From positions 62,001 to 126,000 of the forward strand of contig NZ_BLIV01000004.1 in the NCBI RefSeq assembly GCF_009811755.1: 64,000 bases of DNA. The letters are read 5' to 3'. The position numbers and the translations under genes were made by a program. The notes beneath the pieces were generated by a model. That model searched no databases. It worked only from the letters and a program-made list of their open reading frames with translations, and was not told where the DNA came from. Within the stretch, counting starts at the first letter, position 1. Each line of letters begins with the position of its first letter. The stretch is from Roseobacter cerasinus (GTDB lineage: Bacteria > Pseudomonadota > Alphaproteobacteria > Rhodobacterales > Rhodobacteraceae). This document shows, piece after piece, positions 26,156 to 35,845 of the stretch.

Positions 26156-27619
26156 ATGACCAAAACACTGATCCACGGCGGGCAGGTTTTCGTAGATAAT
26201 AGCCGTTTTCAAGACGTCTCCCTCCTGGTCGAAGGTGGCCTCATCACAGCCCTGCTTCCAGCTGGTGAAACAGTTGCGGGCGCAACACTTTTGGATGCAA
26301 CCGAGCGCATCGTCATTCCCGGGCTGGTCAATGGCCACACCCATTCCCATGGCGCTTTGGCGCGGGGGGGCGTACCGGAGGATATGATCCTTGAGATCTT
26401 TCTGTCAGGCGCGGCCTGGCTGAATCTGGGCCGGAGCCATGAGGATCTGGCGCTCTGCGCGCAGCTCTCGGCGGTTGAGCTGATCCGTAAGGGCTGCACG
26501 GCTTGCTATGACCTGTTCATCGAATTGCCCGGCCCGACGGTCGAGGGCACACATGCGGTCGCCGAAGCCTATCACAGCGTTGGCCTGCGCGCCGTCGTGG
26601 CCCCTATGATTGCGGATCAGACGATATATCAGGCGCTGCCCGGCTTGCTCGACAGCTTCGATGGGCCGCTGAAAGCTGCCGTCGCAGCGGTTTCGATGCC
26701 GGACTGGGCCGACACGATCGCCGTCTGCACCGAGGCGCTGCGGGGCTGGCCGGTGCCGCTGGATCGTGTGCGCCCGGGGCTGGGCCCGACCATCCCGCTG
26801 CATTGCTCGGACGCCTTTCTGACAGCCTGCGCCGGTTTGTCCGCAGACATGGGCATCCCGCTGCAAACGCATCTTGCCGAAACACGCCTGCAACAGGTGA
26901 TGGCGCAGCGGAAATTCGGCACCTCGCTGACAGAGCATCTCGACCGCCTCGGTATCCTGTCGGAGCGGTTCAGCGGAGCGCATGGCGTCTGGCTGTCGGA
27001 TGCTGAAATGTCGCTGCTCGCGCACCACCGCGCCGGCATTTCGCACAACCCCATGAGCAATCTGCGCCTGGGATCTGGCATTGCGCCCGTCCGCCGCATG
27101 GTCGATGCAGGCGTGGCGGTGGGCATCGGCACCGACGCCAGCAACACGTCGGACGGACAGAACATGTTTGAGGCCATGCGCCTTGCCGCCACTCTGAGCC
27201 GCGCCCAGACCCCTCTCAGCCAAGACTGGATCAGCACGGCGCAGGCCTTCGACATGGCGACGCGTGGCAGTGCACAGCTCATGGGCTTCGACAGGGTTGG
27301 CCAGATCGCCGCAGGTTGGGCCGCCGACCTTGTCTTTCTTGACCAGACCTACTGCCACTACACGCCGCAACGGGCAACGCTGGATCAGATCGTCTTTGCC
27401 GAAACAGGCGCGGCTGTGCGCGCGGTGATGATCGCCGGGCGCATGGTTTTTGCCGACGACTGGATCCTGACGCTGGATGAAAACGACCTGCGCGCCCGGG
27501 CGCTCCGCGCCGCGGATCGTATCACACATGCCAACGCCGATGCCCGAAGGATGAACGCCGCCGCCGCCGAAGTGGTGAAAGGCTTTTGCCATCGCCACTG
27601 CGCCGCCCACCTCCCCTGA
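26156..27619 (+). CDS. Amidohydrolase (cytosine/guanine deaminase-like superfamily)
   Basis: A 487-residue metal-dependent amidohydrolase. HTH at 61-63 (VNGHTHSHG) starts the metal site; a later His lies in QTHLAETR, another in AHGVWLS, and the catalytic Asp in GIGTDASNTSDG. This layout fits deaminases of the ATZ/TRZ/guanine deaminase group that act on ring C-N bonds. It may process the compound imported by the preceding transporter. Exact substrate unknown. Confidence 0.9.
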   Translation: MTKTLIHGGQVFVDNSRFQDVSLLVEGGLITALLPAGETVAGATLLDATERIVIPGLVNGHTHSHGALARGGVPEDMILEIFLSGAAWLNLGRSHEDLALCAQLSAVELIRKGCTACYDLFIELPGPTVEGTHAVAEAYHSVGLRAVVAPMIADQTIYQALPGLLDSFDGPLKAAVAAVSMPDWADTIAVCTEALRGWPVPLDRVRPGLGPTIPLHCSDAFLTACAGLSADMGIPLQTHLAETRLQQVMAQRKFGTSLTEHLDRLGILSERFSGAHGVWLSDAEMSLLAHHRAGISHNPMSNLRLGSGIAPVRRMVDAGVAVGIGTDASNTSDGQNMFEAMRLAATLSRAQTPLSQDWISTAQAFDMATRGSAQLMGFDRVGQIAAGWAADLVFLDQTYCHYTPQRATLDQIVFAETGAAVRAVMIAGRMVFADDWILTLDENDLRARALRAADRITHANADARRMNAAAAEVVKGFCHRHCAAHLP

Positions 27620-27634
27620 TCAAGAAAGACCACC

Positions 27635-28060
27635 ATGGACCACACACCCGACCCAACCACCGCTGCGATAGCGATCGTCGAGGCCTATCTCGAACGCTCA
27701 ATGGTGCCCGATCCTGAGGGCGCACGCGCTTATGTGTCGGATGATTTCGACATCACGTTTACCGGTGGTCGCAAGTTCACGGCCCCGGAGGAGACCTCCG
27801 CCTTCAACGCCAAGCGCTACGCCTGGGTGAAAAAGAAATTCTTGCGCACCGATGCGGCTTATGATCCCGCAACGGGGGATGTTCATGTTTACAACACAGG
27901 CTATCTTTATGGCGAATGGCCGGATGGCACGACGTTCGAGACCAACCGCTACATGGACAGTTTTGTTGTGCGGCAAGGTCAGATCGTCAGCACACAGATC
28001 TGGAATGACAGTGCAGAGATCCTGCTGCACAAAGCCGGCCTGGCGGAGGCCCCCTTATGA
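27635..28060 (+). CDS. NTF2-fold/SnoaL-like protein
   Basis: A 141-residue small protein with the cone-shaped NTF2/SnoaL pattern (AYLERSMVPDPEGARAYVSD, DGTTFETNRYMDSFVVRQGQIVSTQIWNDS). It lies 15 bases after the amidohydrolase and overlaps the deacetylase gene by four bases, so it is part of the same operon. It could be an isomerase/hydrolase or a ligand-binding accessory. Function not assignable from sequence. Confidence 0.8.
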   Translation: MDHTPDPTTAAIAIVEAYLERSMVPDPEGARAYVSDDFDITFTGGRKFTAPEETSAFNAKRYAWVKKKFLRTDAAYDPATGDVHVYNTGYLYGEWPDGTTFETNRYMDSFVVRQGQIVSTQIWNDSAEILLHKAGLAEAPL

Positions 28061-28959
28061 CGCACCTGCCCACACACGACAGATATGACTACAGCGCCAT
28101 CACCCAGCGCGCTGCGTACGACTGGCCCGGCGGCAAGCGCCTCGCGGTCTACGTCGGGCTGAACCTCGAACATTTTGCCTTTGGCGATGGCTTGGGCGCG
28201 GAACTGGCCCCGGGTGGCCCTCAGCCTGACGTGCTCAACTATTCCTGGCGCGACTATGGCAACCGGGTCGGCGCATGGCGGATGCTGGATATGTTCAATG
28301 CGCTGGAGATGCCGGTGAGCGTCCTGGCCAATTCCGTTATGTATGACTATGCGCCTGAGCTGATGGCGGCCTTCAGCGCCAGAGGAGACGAAATCGTCGG
28401 CCATGGCCGCACCAACGCGGAGCGCCAGAGCGTTTTGCCCCCAGCCGAAGAAGAGGCACTGATACGGGAGGCGACGGGCGTGCTGGCACAGGCCGAGGGC
28501 ACAGCGCCCAAAGGCTGGCTCTCCCCCTGGATCGCGGAAAGCCCGGTCACGCCTGATCTGCTGAAGAAGGCGGGGTACAGCTATACGCTCAACTGGTGCA
28601 TGGATGATCAACCCATATGGCTGCGCACGGACCACGGGCCGCTCTTGTCCATTCCCTATCCGCAGGAGGTCAACGACATCCCCTCCATCGTCGCCCGAAA
28701 GGACAGCGCGGCCAGTTTTGCCGATATGATCATCGACAATTTCGACGAGATGCTTGAGCAATCACACGGCCAGCCTTTGGTGATGGGCATCGCCCTGCAC
28801 CCCTATCTGGTTGGCCAGCCCTACCGCCTGCGCCACCTGCGCCGCGCGCTCACACATATCTGCGCGCATCGCGATGATATCTGGATCACGCAAGCCGGAT
28901 CCATTCACGACGTCATCGCCAAAGCGATGCCAGCGAGGAATGATCATTCGCCTACTTAG
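28057..28959 (+). CDS. Polysaccharide deacetylase-fold protein (PuuE-like)
   Basis: A 300-residue NodB-fold protein. RLAVYVGLNLEHFAF at the first strand, GDEIVGHGRTNAERQSVLP in the metal region and GWLSPWIAESPVTPDLLKKAGY in the centre resemble allantoinase PuuE and related amide hydrolases more than sugar deacetylases. No signal peptide, so cytoplasmic. Last gene of the TetR-adjacent operon; coupled by ATGA overlap to the NTF2 gene. Likely opens or deacylates a small nitrogen compound. Confidence 0.85.
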   Translation: MTHLPTHDRYDYSAITQRAAYDWPGGKRLAVYVGLNLEHFAFGDGLGAELAPGGPQPDVLNYSWRDYGNRVGAWRMLDMFNALEMPVSVLANSVMYDYAPELMAAFSARGDEIVGHGRTNAERQSVLPPAEEEALIREATGVLAQAEGTAPKGWLSPWIAESPVTPDLLKKAGYSYTLNWCMDDQPIWLRTDHGPLLSIPYPQEVNDIPSIVARKDSAASFADMIIDNFDEMLEQSHGQPLVMGIALHPYLVGQPYRLRHLRRALTHICAHRDDIWITQAGSIHDVIAKAMPARNDHSPT

Positions 28960-29010
28960 CTACGTGGATGACAGGCCACTTGATGTCAAACGCCCCCTCA
29001 GGCCAGATTT

Positions 29011-30786
29011 TCACGCCACAAGATGCCCGTGCCCTATATCTCGCAACGGCATGCGCTGCGGCGCGTCTCCAATCGCGCGGATGGGGGAGGGCACCTCACC
29101 CTTGGACCGGGCGTATGTGCGCCCCTTTCCCGCTGGGTCCGGGACCGGCACAGCCTCCAGAAGGCGACGGGTATAGGGGTGCTGCGGATTGCCGAACACC
29201 TGATCGCGGGTGCCCATCTCGACGATTTGGCCCAGATACATCACAGCGAGCCGGTCAGCCACGTTTTCAACCACAGCCATGTCGTGGCTGATGAAGAGGT
29301 AGGACATGGTCATATCGCGCTGAAGTTCGTCGAGCAACGCCAGCACCTGCGCCTGCACGGACACATCCAGCGCCGAGACGCTTTCATCGCAGATGATGAG
29401 TTTGGGCTGCAGCGCAAGCGCGCGCGCAACGCATATCCGCTGGCGTTGACCGCCCGAGAATTCATGGGGGTATCTTGTCATCTGGTCGGGCATCAGTCCG
29501 ACACGGCGAAACAGCTCCGCCGCGCGGGCCTGACGCTCCAGCGCCGGGCAGACCTGATGGATCAACAGAGGTTCGGCCACCGCGTCACCCACAGTCATCC
29601 GCGGGTCCAGCGCGGCCATCGGGTCCTGAAATACCATCTGCACATCGCGGCAGATGTCCCGTTTGCCCTGCGTGGTCAGCCCGGCCAGCGCGTGGCCTGC
29701 AACCTCGATATGACCCCGATGCGGGACCAGACCGACGAGCGCCTTGGCCAGGGTCGACTTGCCGCAACCGCTTTCGCCGACCAGACCAAAGGTCTCCCCC
29801 GGCCGAATGTCGAAACTCACCCCCTCAACCGCGTGCACCCGGTGCGTTGGGCGGCCAAAGACGTTTGCGCCGATGTCAAAATGTACCTGCGCATCGACCA
29901 GCCGGGCCACTGGGGCACGCGTTGCGGGCGGGCGCGGTTTGCCCCGCGCGGCCCCGTCCCCAAGACGCGGCACAGCCGCCAGAAGCGCGCGCGTATAGTC
30001 CTGCCCGGGGCTGGCGAAGAGGTCAGCAACAGCGCCACTTTCAACCATACGCCCCGCTTTCATGACAACCGCGCGGTCGGCGTATTCGGCCACGACCCCC
30101 ATGTCGTGGGTGATGAGGATAACCGCAGTCTCGGTGCTGTCCTGCAACTCACGCAGCAGCTCCAGCACCTCGCGCTGCACGGTCACGTCAAGCGCCGTGG
30201 TTGGTTCATCTGCAATCAGCAGCGCCGGGTTCATCGCCAGCGCCATGGCGATCATCACCCTTTGGCGCATCCCGCCCGACAGCTCATGCGGGTACTGCCG
30301 CATCCGCTGCTCCGGTTCGGAAATGCGCACTCGCCGCAGCGCTGCAATACCAGCGGCCCGCGCAGCACCGCGCGAGACCGGCTCATGCGCGCGCATGGCC
30401 TCGATCATCTGACTGCCGATGGTGTGCACCGGATTGAGCGAGGTCATCGGCTCCTGGAAGATCATCGCCACCTTGCTGCCGCGCAGGCGGCGCATGTCCG
30501 GCTCGGGCAGGGATGGCAGATCGACCCCGTCCAGCAGCGCCTGTCCGCTGGTGACGCTGACGTTGTGGGGCAAAAGCCCCATCAAGGCCAGCGAGGTGAT
30601 CGATTTGCCGGACCCGCTTTCCCCCGCAATGGCCAGCGTCTCTCCGGGGTGCAGATCGAAGCTGAGGTTCTCGACAAGCGGTCGGGTCACGCCCCGGTCG
30701 CGCACCGAAACCGTCAGATCGCGGACCGACAGAAGAGGGCGCGCCGCCTCACGCAAGGCGGTCACAGAGGGCAGGGCACCGCTCAT
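29011..30786 (-). CDS. Dual ATPase of a dipeptide/amide ABC transporter
   Basis: A 591-residue protein with two complete ABC domains, as in GsiA and fused DppD-DppF. Domain 1 has [16 protein letters not shown] and [15 protein letters not shown]; domain 2 has [31 protein letters not shown] and [10 protein letters not shown]. Each ends with an oligopeptide-transporter C-terminal extension ([13 protein letters not shown]). Last gene of the - strand amide operon, overlapping the formamidase by four bases. It energises the two permeases encoded upstream in the operon. Confidence 0.94.
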   Translation of the reverse strand: MSGALPSVTALREAARPLLSVRDLTVSVRDRGVTRPLVENLSFDLHPGETLAIAGESGSGKSITSLALMGLLPHNVSVTSGQALLDGVDLPSLPEPDMRRLRGSKVAMIFQEPMTSLNPVHTIGSQMIEAMRAHEPVSRGAARAAGIAALRRVRISEPEQRMRQYPHELSGGMRQRVMIAMALAMNPALLIADEPTTALDVTVQREVLELLRELQDSTETAVILITHDMGVVAEYADRAVVMKAGRMVESGAVADLFASPGQDYTRALLAAVPRLGDGAARGKPRPPATRAPVARLVDAQVHFDIGANVFGRPTHRVHAVEGVSFDIRPGETFGLVGESGCGKSTLAKALVGLVPHRGHIEVAGHALAGLTTQGKRDICRDVQMVFQDPMAALDPRMTVGDAVAEPLLIHQVCPALERQARAAELFRRVGLMPDQMTRYPHEFSGGQRQRICVARALALQPKLIICDESVSALDVSVQAQVLALLDELQRDMTMSYLFISHDMAVVENVADRLAVMYLGQIVEMGTRDQVFGNPQHPYTRRLLEAVPVPDPAGKGRTYARSKGEVPSPIRAIGDAPQRMPLRDIGHGHLVA

Positions 30787-31742
30787 TCAAGAACCATGCG
30801 CGGGAAGTAAAAGGACACAACCCAGTTCGGCATGTCCACAATCTCGGAGATCCGCAGATCGCCGCATGTGGACACCAGCATATAGGCATCGACCGCAGAC
30901 ATACCGTAACGGGCTGTGAGCAGATCGATCATGCCCGCCACGGCGTCGCGCGCGCCGCTCATCAGGTCGGGGCCGATGCCAGTTGTCACCTCATACCCCT
31001 TGGCATCAAGATGCCGGGTCACGGGTCCCGGCGTGGTAAAGCGCGGCATTTTCAGGTTGGCGCTCTTCACCAGATCCAGCGTCAGGGTCACATCCATCGG
31101 GCTTTCGATGGCCGTGCCGCAGACCTCGCCGTCGCCCTGCGCCGCATGGGTATCCCCCACCGAGAAGAGCGCGCCCGCCACTTCGACCGGCAGATAAATC
31201 TCCGTACCCGTCGAGATATCGCGGATGTCGAGGTTTCCGCCCGTGCGCCGGGGCGGCACGATGGAATGCAGCCCAGGCTCTGCCAGCGCGACACCGATGG
31301 TCCCGGTGAAGGGTTTCAGCGGTACTCGCCCCTGATCACCCCAAAGCGCGGGGTCCATGGTCTTGGCGTCATATTTCCAGATCGTCAGCGCGGGGTTGCT
31401 AAACTGATCTGCCAGCAGACCAAAGCCGGGAATGTTTGCCGTCCAGCCCCAGGCGCTGCCTTCGGCTTCGCGGGGCGCAAACCCCTCCAGCGTGATCTTG
31501 AGCGCATCGCCCGGTTCCGCCCCATCAACGTAGATGGGGCCGCTTACCGGGTTGATCTTGCCGAAATCCAGTGCCGCCACATCCGCGACGGTGCTAGACG
31601 GGCCAAGCTGGCCCGCCGAAGAATCCATGCAGTTGAACAGGATCGTCGATCCGGGTGCGACCGTCTCGACCGGGGCAATGGACTTGTCCCAGCCGAAATG
31701 GTGCTGCGCGCCATGGATCGTGTAGTCGCACGCCTTGCACAT
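30783..31742 (-). CDS. Acetamidase/formamidase family protein
   Basis: A 319-residue FmdA/AmdA-type amidase. [20 protein letters not shown] near 195-215 is the family signature and [20 protein letters not shown] is the usual N-terminal block. These enzymes hydrolyse formamide or acetamide to ammonia and the acid, in the cytoplasm. Here it lies between a peptide-type ABC binding protein and its ATPase, downstream of AmiC/AmiR-like regulators, so its substrate is likely delivered by the transporter. Confidence 0.93.
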   Translation of the reverse strand: MCKACDYTIHGAQHHFGWDKSIAPVETVAPGSTILFNCMDSSAGQLGPSSTVADVAALDFGKINPVSGPIYVDGAEPGDALKITLEGFAPREAEGSAWGWTANIPGFGLLADQFSNPALTIWKYDAKTMDPALWGDQGRVPLKPFTGTIGVALAEPGLHSIVPPRRTGGNLDIRDISTGTEIYLPVEVAGALFSVGDTHAAQGDGEVCGTAIESPMDVTLTLDLVKSANLKMPRFTTPGPVTRHLDAKGYEVTTGIGPDLMSGARDAVAGMIDLLTARYGMSAVDAYMLVSTCGDLRISEIVDMPNWVVSFYFPRMVLE

Positions 31743-31746
31743 GGGG

Positions 31747-33366
31747 TTACTCCGTCACGTAGACGTAGTCATAGTTCACCGGGATCGACACCGGATCAAC
31801 GTAAAGCGCATCATCACCGCCCATCCGCGCCGATTTCATGGTGTAGCGCTGCTCGTTGAAGACCGGCACCCAAGGCACCTGCTGCATCACCTCCATATAG
31901 ACGTCGGACCACATTTCCATACGCTCTGGTGCCGACGGGTCGGTCATGCTGTCGGCTGCGGTTGCCATGGCATCGATGCTTTCGTCGCAGAACTTGGACC
32001 AATTCCAACCGCCTTCACCCGCTCCGGCGCACCCCAGGATCGGACCATAGAAGTTGGACGGGTCCGGGAAGTCCGCGATCCAGGCCATGCCACCCGACCA
32101 GATCATCGGCGCCTCGCCCGCACCACCGGCTTCGATGACATTCGCCTGTGCGAGGCTGCGGATCGCAACCTCCACGCCGATGGCTTTTAGGTCCTGCTGG
32201 ATCGCTTGGGCGATGCGCGGGTTGGGGTCCGTGTTCATCACGAAAAGCTCGGTCGAGAAACCATCGGCCAGGCCCGCCTCGACCAGCTTGTCCTTTGCGG
32301 CGTCAGCATCAAACGCATAGCCATCATACCCATCGGTGTAACCCGGCATGGAGGGCGGCAGGGGCTGCGTCGCAGGAACCGCCCGGCCGTTGATGATCTG
32401 GGTGATACGCTCCTTGTTGATGGCCATGTTGATGGCCTCGCGCACTTCCAGCTTGTCCAGCGGTGCAATGCCGACATTCAGCGTGATGTATCCTGTATGC
32501 AGCTGACCGCCCTCGACCACGCGCGCGGCTTGATCAGGGTCACCCATGACCTCCTGGAACTTCGCAGGCGGGATGCCGTCACCAGGCACATCTACCTCGC
32601 CCTGTTGCAAACGCAGCAAAGCCACGATGGGCTCTTGCCCCACTTCAAAGGTCACACCGTCCAGATAGGGCACGCCCTCGCGCCAGTAGTCGGCGTTCTT
32701 CTCAAAGACCAGCCGCTGCCCAATTGTCCACTCACCCAGCTTGAAGGCGCCTGTGCCCACCGGGTTCTTACCGAAATCCGTGCCATGCGCGTCTACCGCT
32801 TCTTTTGGCACGATCGAGGCAAAGTTCAGCGCCATCACATGCAGGAAGGTTGCATCGGGACGCGACAGGGTGATCTTGATGGTCTTGGGATCGACCACCT
32901 CGACACCGGAGAGTGTCTCCGCCGCACCTGAGGATATCGCGTCAAACCCGGCGATGGAGGCAAAAAAGCCCGCCCCAGGCGATTGGGTTTCCGGTGTTGT
33001 CACACGGTCCAGCGAGTACTTGACGTCTTCGGCGCTCATCTCGCGCCCGTTGTGGAAGATCACGCCATCGCGCAGGGTAAAGGTGAAAACGGTACCGTCG
33101 TCGCTGATGGTATAGCTTTCAGCCAATCCCGGGCGCAGTTCCGTGGTGCCGGGAACATAATCCATCAGACCATCGAACAGCGATTTGATCATCGACCAGT
33201 TCTGCCAGTCGTAGCCGATGGCCGGATCCAGCGTGGCCACATCGTCCTTGTAGGTCACGGTGATCATACCGCCTGCGGTGGCATTCGGATCGGGGGTATA
33301 CTCCTGCGCCATGCCGGTCAGGGCAGAGGCAAGCAGAATCGCGGTGGATGCAAGTAAGGTCTTCAT
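31747..33366 (-). CDS. ABC transporter substrate-binding protein, family 5 (DppA/OppA-like)
   Basis: A 539-residue periplasmic solute-binding protein. MKTLLASTAILLASALTGMA is a signal peptide; ATLDPAIGYDWQNWSMIKSL and LAESYTISDDGTVFTFTLRD are SBP_bac_5 blocks. A GGAG sits 8 bases before this ATG; an ATG four codons earlier is less likely. Family 5 proteins bind peptides, nickel, glutathione or other small solutes. The adjacent formamidase suggests an amide-containing ligand. Confidence 0.93.
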   Translation of the reverse strand: MKTLLASTAILLASALTGMAQEYTPDPNATAGGMITVTYKDDVATLDPAIGYDWQNWSMIKSLFDGLMDYVPGTTELRPGLAESYTISDDGTVFTFTLRDGVIFHNGREMSAEDVKYSLDRVTTPETQSPGAGFFASIAGFDAISSGAAETLSGVEVVDPKTIKITLSRPDATFLHVMALNFASIVPKEAVDAHGTDFGKNPVGTGAFKLGEWTIGQRLVFEKNADYWREGVPYLDGVTFEVGQEPIVALLRLQQGEVDVPGDGIPPAKFQEVMGDPDQAARVVEGGQLHTGYITLNVGIAPLDKLEVREAINMAINKERITQIINGRAVPATQPLPPSMPGYTDGYDGYAFDADAAKDKLVEAGLADGFSTELFVMNTDPNPRIAQAIQQDLKAIGVEVAIRSLAQANVIEAGGAGEAPMIWSGGMAWIADFPDPSNFYGPILGCAGAGEGGWNWSKFCDESIDAMATAADSMTDPSAPERMEMWSDVYMEVMQQVPWVPVFNEQRYTMKSARMGGDDALYVDPVSIPVNYDYVYVTE

Positions 33367-33439
33367 TTTAATCTCCATGTTGGTTTCGCTTTTTATTGAG
33401 ACCCCGCGACACCGCCGCGAGACCTGGTCTTATATCGGG

Positions 33440-34360
33440 TCAGCGCAATTTGATGCGTGGATCAATGAGAGGGGTGACAAGGTCGGCCAGAAGGTTTCCC
33501 AGCACGATGGCGGTGGCCGAGACCATCGTGACCCCCATGATGATGGGGATGTCGACGCGCTGGATCGCCTGCCAGGCCAGTTGCCCGATACCGGGCCAAC
33601 CAAAGACGCTCTCAACCACGACGATGCCCCCCATGAAGATGCCGATGTCGATGCCGATCATGGCAATGATGGGCAGGATCGCGTTGGGCAGTGCGTGGCG
33701 CAGCAGGATCCGGCGCCGGGTCAGCCCCTTGGCGCGGGCCGTGCGGATGTAATCCTGCCGCAGCACGTCGACCATGCTCGACCGCATCATGCGCGAGTAC
33801 CAGCCTGATCCCATGATCCCCAGGGTGACCGCAGGCAGCACCAGATGGGCCGCTGTCCCGTAGCCGCCAATCGGGAACCAGCCCAACTGGACCGCAAACA
33901 CATAGAGCAGCAGCAGGCCCACCACGAACTGCGGTGCGGAGACGGCGACAAAGGAGGTCACCATCAGCCCCTGGTCCAGCGACCGCCCGCGAAAGATCGC
34001 CGCGATCACCCCCAGCGTCAGGCCGATCAGCAGCTCGCAGAAGATGCCCGCCGCCATCAGCAGCAGCGAGGCAGGCAGGCGCGCGGCGATCAGGGTGGAG
34101 ACTTCGGTCTTCTGCAGGTAGCTGCGGCCCATGTCGCCCTGCACCAGCCCCGACAGATAGCGCCAGTATTGCACCAACATCGGCTGATCGAGGCCCAACT
34201 GCTGGCGGATGTTCTCGACCGTCTGCGCCGTTGCCGACCGCCCGGCGATCTGCCGCACAGGATCAGCGGGCAAGACATAGAGCAAGACGAAGGTGATAAA
34301 GCTCACCCCCAGCAGGATCAGAACGGATTGCACCAGCCGCCGCACGAGATACCCCAGCAT
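33440..34360 (-). CDS. ABC transporter permease, DppB type
   Basis: A 306-residue membrane protein starting MLGYLVRRLVQSVLILLGVS with the DppB TM1 and the QIAGRSATAQTVENIRQQLG periplasmic segment. DYIRTARAKGLTRRRILLRHALPNA (about 210-234) is the EAA loop. It overlaps the DppC-type gene by one base and precedes the binding-protein gene by 73 bases. Confidence 0.94.
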   Translation of the reverse strand: MLGYLVRRLVQSVLILLGVSFITFVLLYVLPADPVRQIAGRSATAQTVENIRQQLGLDQPMLVQYWRYLSGLVQGDMGRSYLQKTEVSTLIAARLPASLLLMAAGIFCELLIGLTLGVIAAIFRGRSLDQGLMVTSFVAVSAPQFVVGLLLLYVFAVQLGWFPIGGYGTAAHLVLPAVTLGIMGSGWYSRMMRSSMVDVLRQDYIRTARAKGLTRRRILLRHALPNAILPIIAMIGIDIGIFMGGIVVVESVFGWPGIGQLAWQAIQRVDIPIIMGVTMVSATAIVLGNLLADLVTPLIDPRIKLR

Positions 34361-35250
34361 CAGTCGTTCCCCCGCTGAGTGGGGTCCAGCACATCGCGCA
34401 AGGCGTCTCCGACCAGATTGAAGGCCAGCGCCAACAGCAGGATTGCAGCGCCCGGGATGAACACCAGCCAGGGCGCTGCCTGAAAATAGGTTTGGTTCTC
34501 AAAGATGATGTTGCCCCAAGACGGTGTCGGCGGCTGCACCCCGACGCCGAGAAAGGACAATGTCGCCTCCAACAGCACAGTCACCGAAATGCCCAGCGTG
34601 CCCCAGACAATCAGCGTCGGCACCAGATGCGGCAGGATATGGCGGAACAGGATGCGGCTGCGCGACGCCCCCAGTGTCTTTTCCGCAGCGATAAATTCGC
34701 GTTCGGCCAGCGAGGTGGTCTCCGTATAGATCACGCGCGCGGTCTGCACCCAATTGACCAGCGCGATCACCATCGCCACGATCCAAAGCGACGGCTGAAA
34801 GATCGCGGCCAGACAGATGGCCAATAGCAACGCCGGGAAGGCCATCATCAGGTCTGTGAACCGCATCAGAACGGCCCCCACCCAGCCACGCACAAATCCG
34901 GCCACAACGCCGACAAGCGTGCCGATGAGCAACGCGACGCCGTTGGCGACGATGCCGATGATCAGCGAGGTCTGCGCGCCATAGAGCATGCGGGAAAACA
35001 GATCGCGCCCAAGCAAGTCGGTGCCCAACAGGAACGCCCGGCTGGGCGGCATCGGCTCGCCAAAAAGGCTGAGCCCATCGAACAATTGCTCGTCTGGCGG
35101 GTATCTCACGATCCACGGGGCAAAGACGGCACCGCCAACCACCAGCGCAATGATTGCAAAGCCAAAGACCGCCAGCTTGCGGCGCAGGAGACGGTGCCAG
35201 ATACCCGCCGGGGGCGCTTGTACTGGGATGGTCTGAGACGTCTCAGCCAT
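34360..35250 (-). CDS. ABC transporter permease, DppC type
   Basis: A 296-residue membrane protein with an N-terminal TM (LRRKLAVFGFAIIALVVGGA) and the EAA loop region EREFIAAEKTLGASRSRILF. The frame is open 81 codons upstream, but that would lie in the amiR-like gene; the ATG at 35250 gives the family N-terminus and overlaps the regulator's stop by eight bases. It partners the DppB-type permease in the amide operon. Confidence 0.93.
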   Translation of the reverse strand: MAETSQTIPVQAPPAGIWHRLLRRKLAVFGFAIIALVVGGAVFAPWIVRYPPDEQLFDGLSLFGEPMPPSRAFLLGTDLLGRDLFSRMLYGAQTSLIIGIVANGVALLIGTLVGVVAGFVRGWVGAVLMRFTDLMMAFPALLLAICLAAIFQPSLWIVAMVIALVNWVQTARVIYTETTSLAEREFIAAEKTLGASRSRILFRHILPHLVPTLIVWGTLGISVTVLLEATLSFLGVGVQPPTPSWGNIIFENQTYFQAAPWLVFIPGAAILLLALAFNLVGDALRDVLDPTQRGND

Positions 35251-35845
35251 GCTCGCTCCCATCGCCAGAGAGGTCGCGCACATTGGACACAATGCGCTCG
35301 GCCGCCGTCTCGAAACTGACCCGCCACGCCATGGCGAGGCCACGCAGCTGCTCGTAGGCTTCGTCCTCCGTCTTGCCCCGCGCCGCAAGGATTGCGACCG
35401 CCTGCACAACCGTCTGCCGTTGCCCCAGCCTGCGCCGCAGACTGTCGATCTCATCGGCGAGCCCGATCCGCGCATCAAAGGTCGCGCGCGCAATCAGCAG
35501 CGCCGAGAAGACGCCGTTGTCTCCAACAGGTTTCAGGATCTGCGCGTCCGCGCCAAAGTTCATCAGCCATTCGATCCGGCCCGGCGCCTCGGAGCCGATC
35601 AGCGCGATGGTCGGCAAGGGAGCCTCACCCGGTGCCCATGGCACCTGGTCGTCATAGGCCGTGTCGACGTCGATAAACAGATAGTCGGCGGCGCGCGCCG
35701 AGGGGGGCAGATCCGGCCAGTGGCAATCAACCTCCAGCCCAACCGCCTGCAATTGCCGCACCAGCGCGGTGACATTGGCATGCGGGCGGTGCAGGATCAC
35801 GGCCCGCGCACCGCCCAGCCTGGGGATGCTCAAACGCCGCTTCAC
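35243..35845 (-). CDS. AmiR-like ANTAR RNA-binding antiterminator
   Basis: A 200-residue protein with an N-terminal pseudo-receiver domain (about 12-115) and a C-terminal ANTAR helical domain (IDSLRRRLGQRQTVVQAVAI through AYEQLRGLAMAWRVSFETAA, about 130-185). In Pseudomonas AmiR prevents termination in the amidase leader and is sequestered by AmiC. The gene overlaps the AmiC-like gene by four bases. The terminator in the leader of this same operon is the expected RNA target. Confidence 0.93.
   Translation of the reverse strand: MKRRLSIPRLGGARAVILHRPHANVTALVRQLQAVGLEVDCHWPDLPPSARAADYLFIDVDTAYDDQVPWAPGEAPLPTIALIGSEAPGRIEWLMNFGADAQILKPVGDNGVFSALLIARATFDARIGLADEIDSLRRRLGQRQTVVQAVAILAARGKTEDEAYEQLRGLAMAWRVSFETAAERIVSNVRDLSGDGSEHG

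Noticed and set aside
29023-30810. Long + strand open frame opposite the dual ATPase
   Set aside because: Shadow of two ABC domains; His/Arg-rich without any domain pattern.
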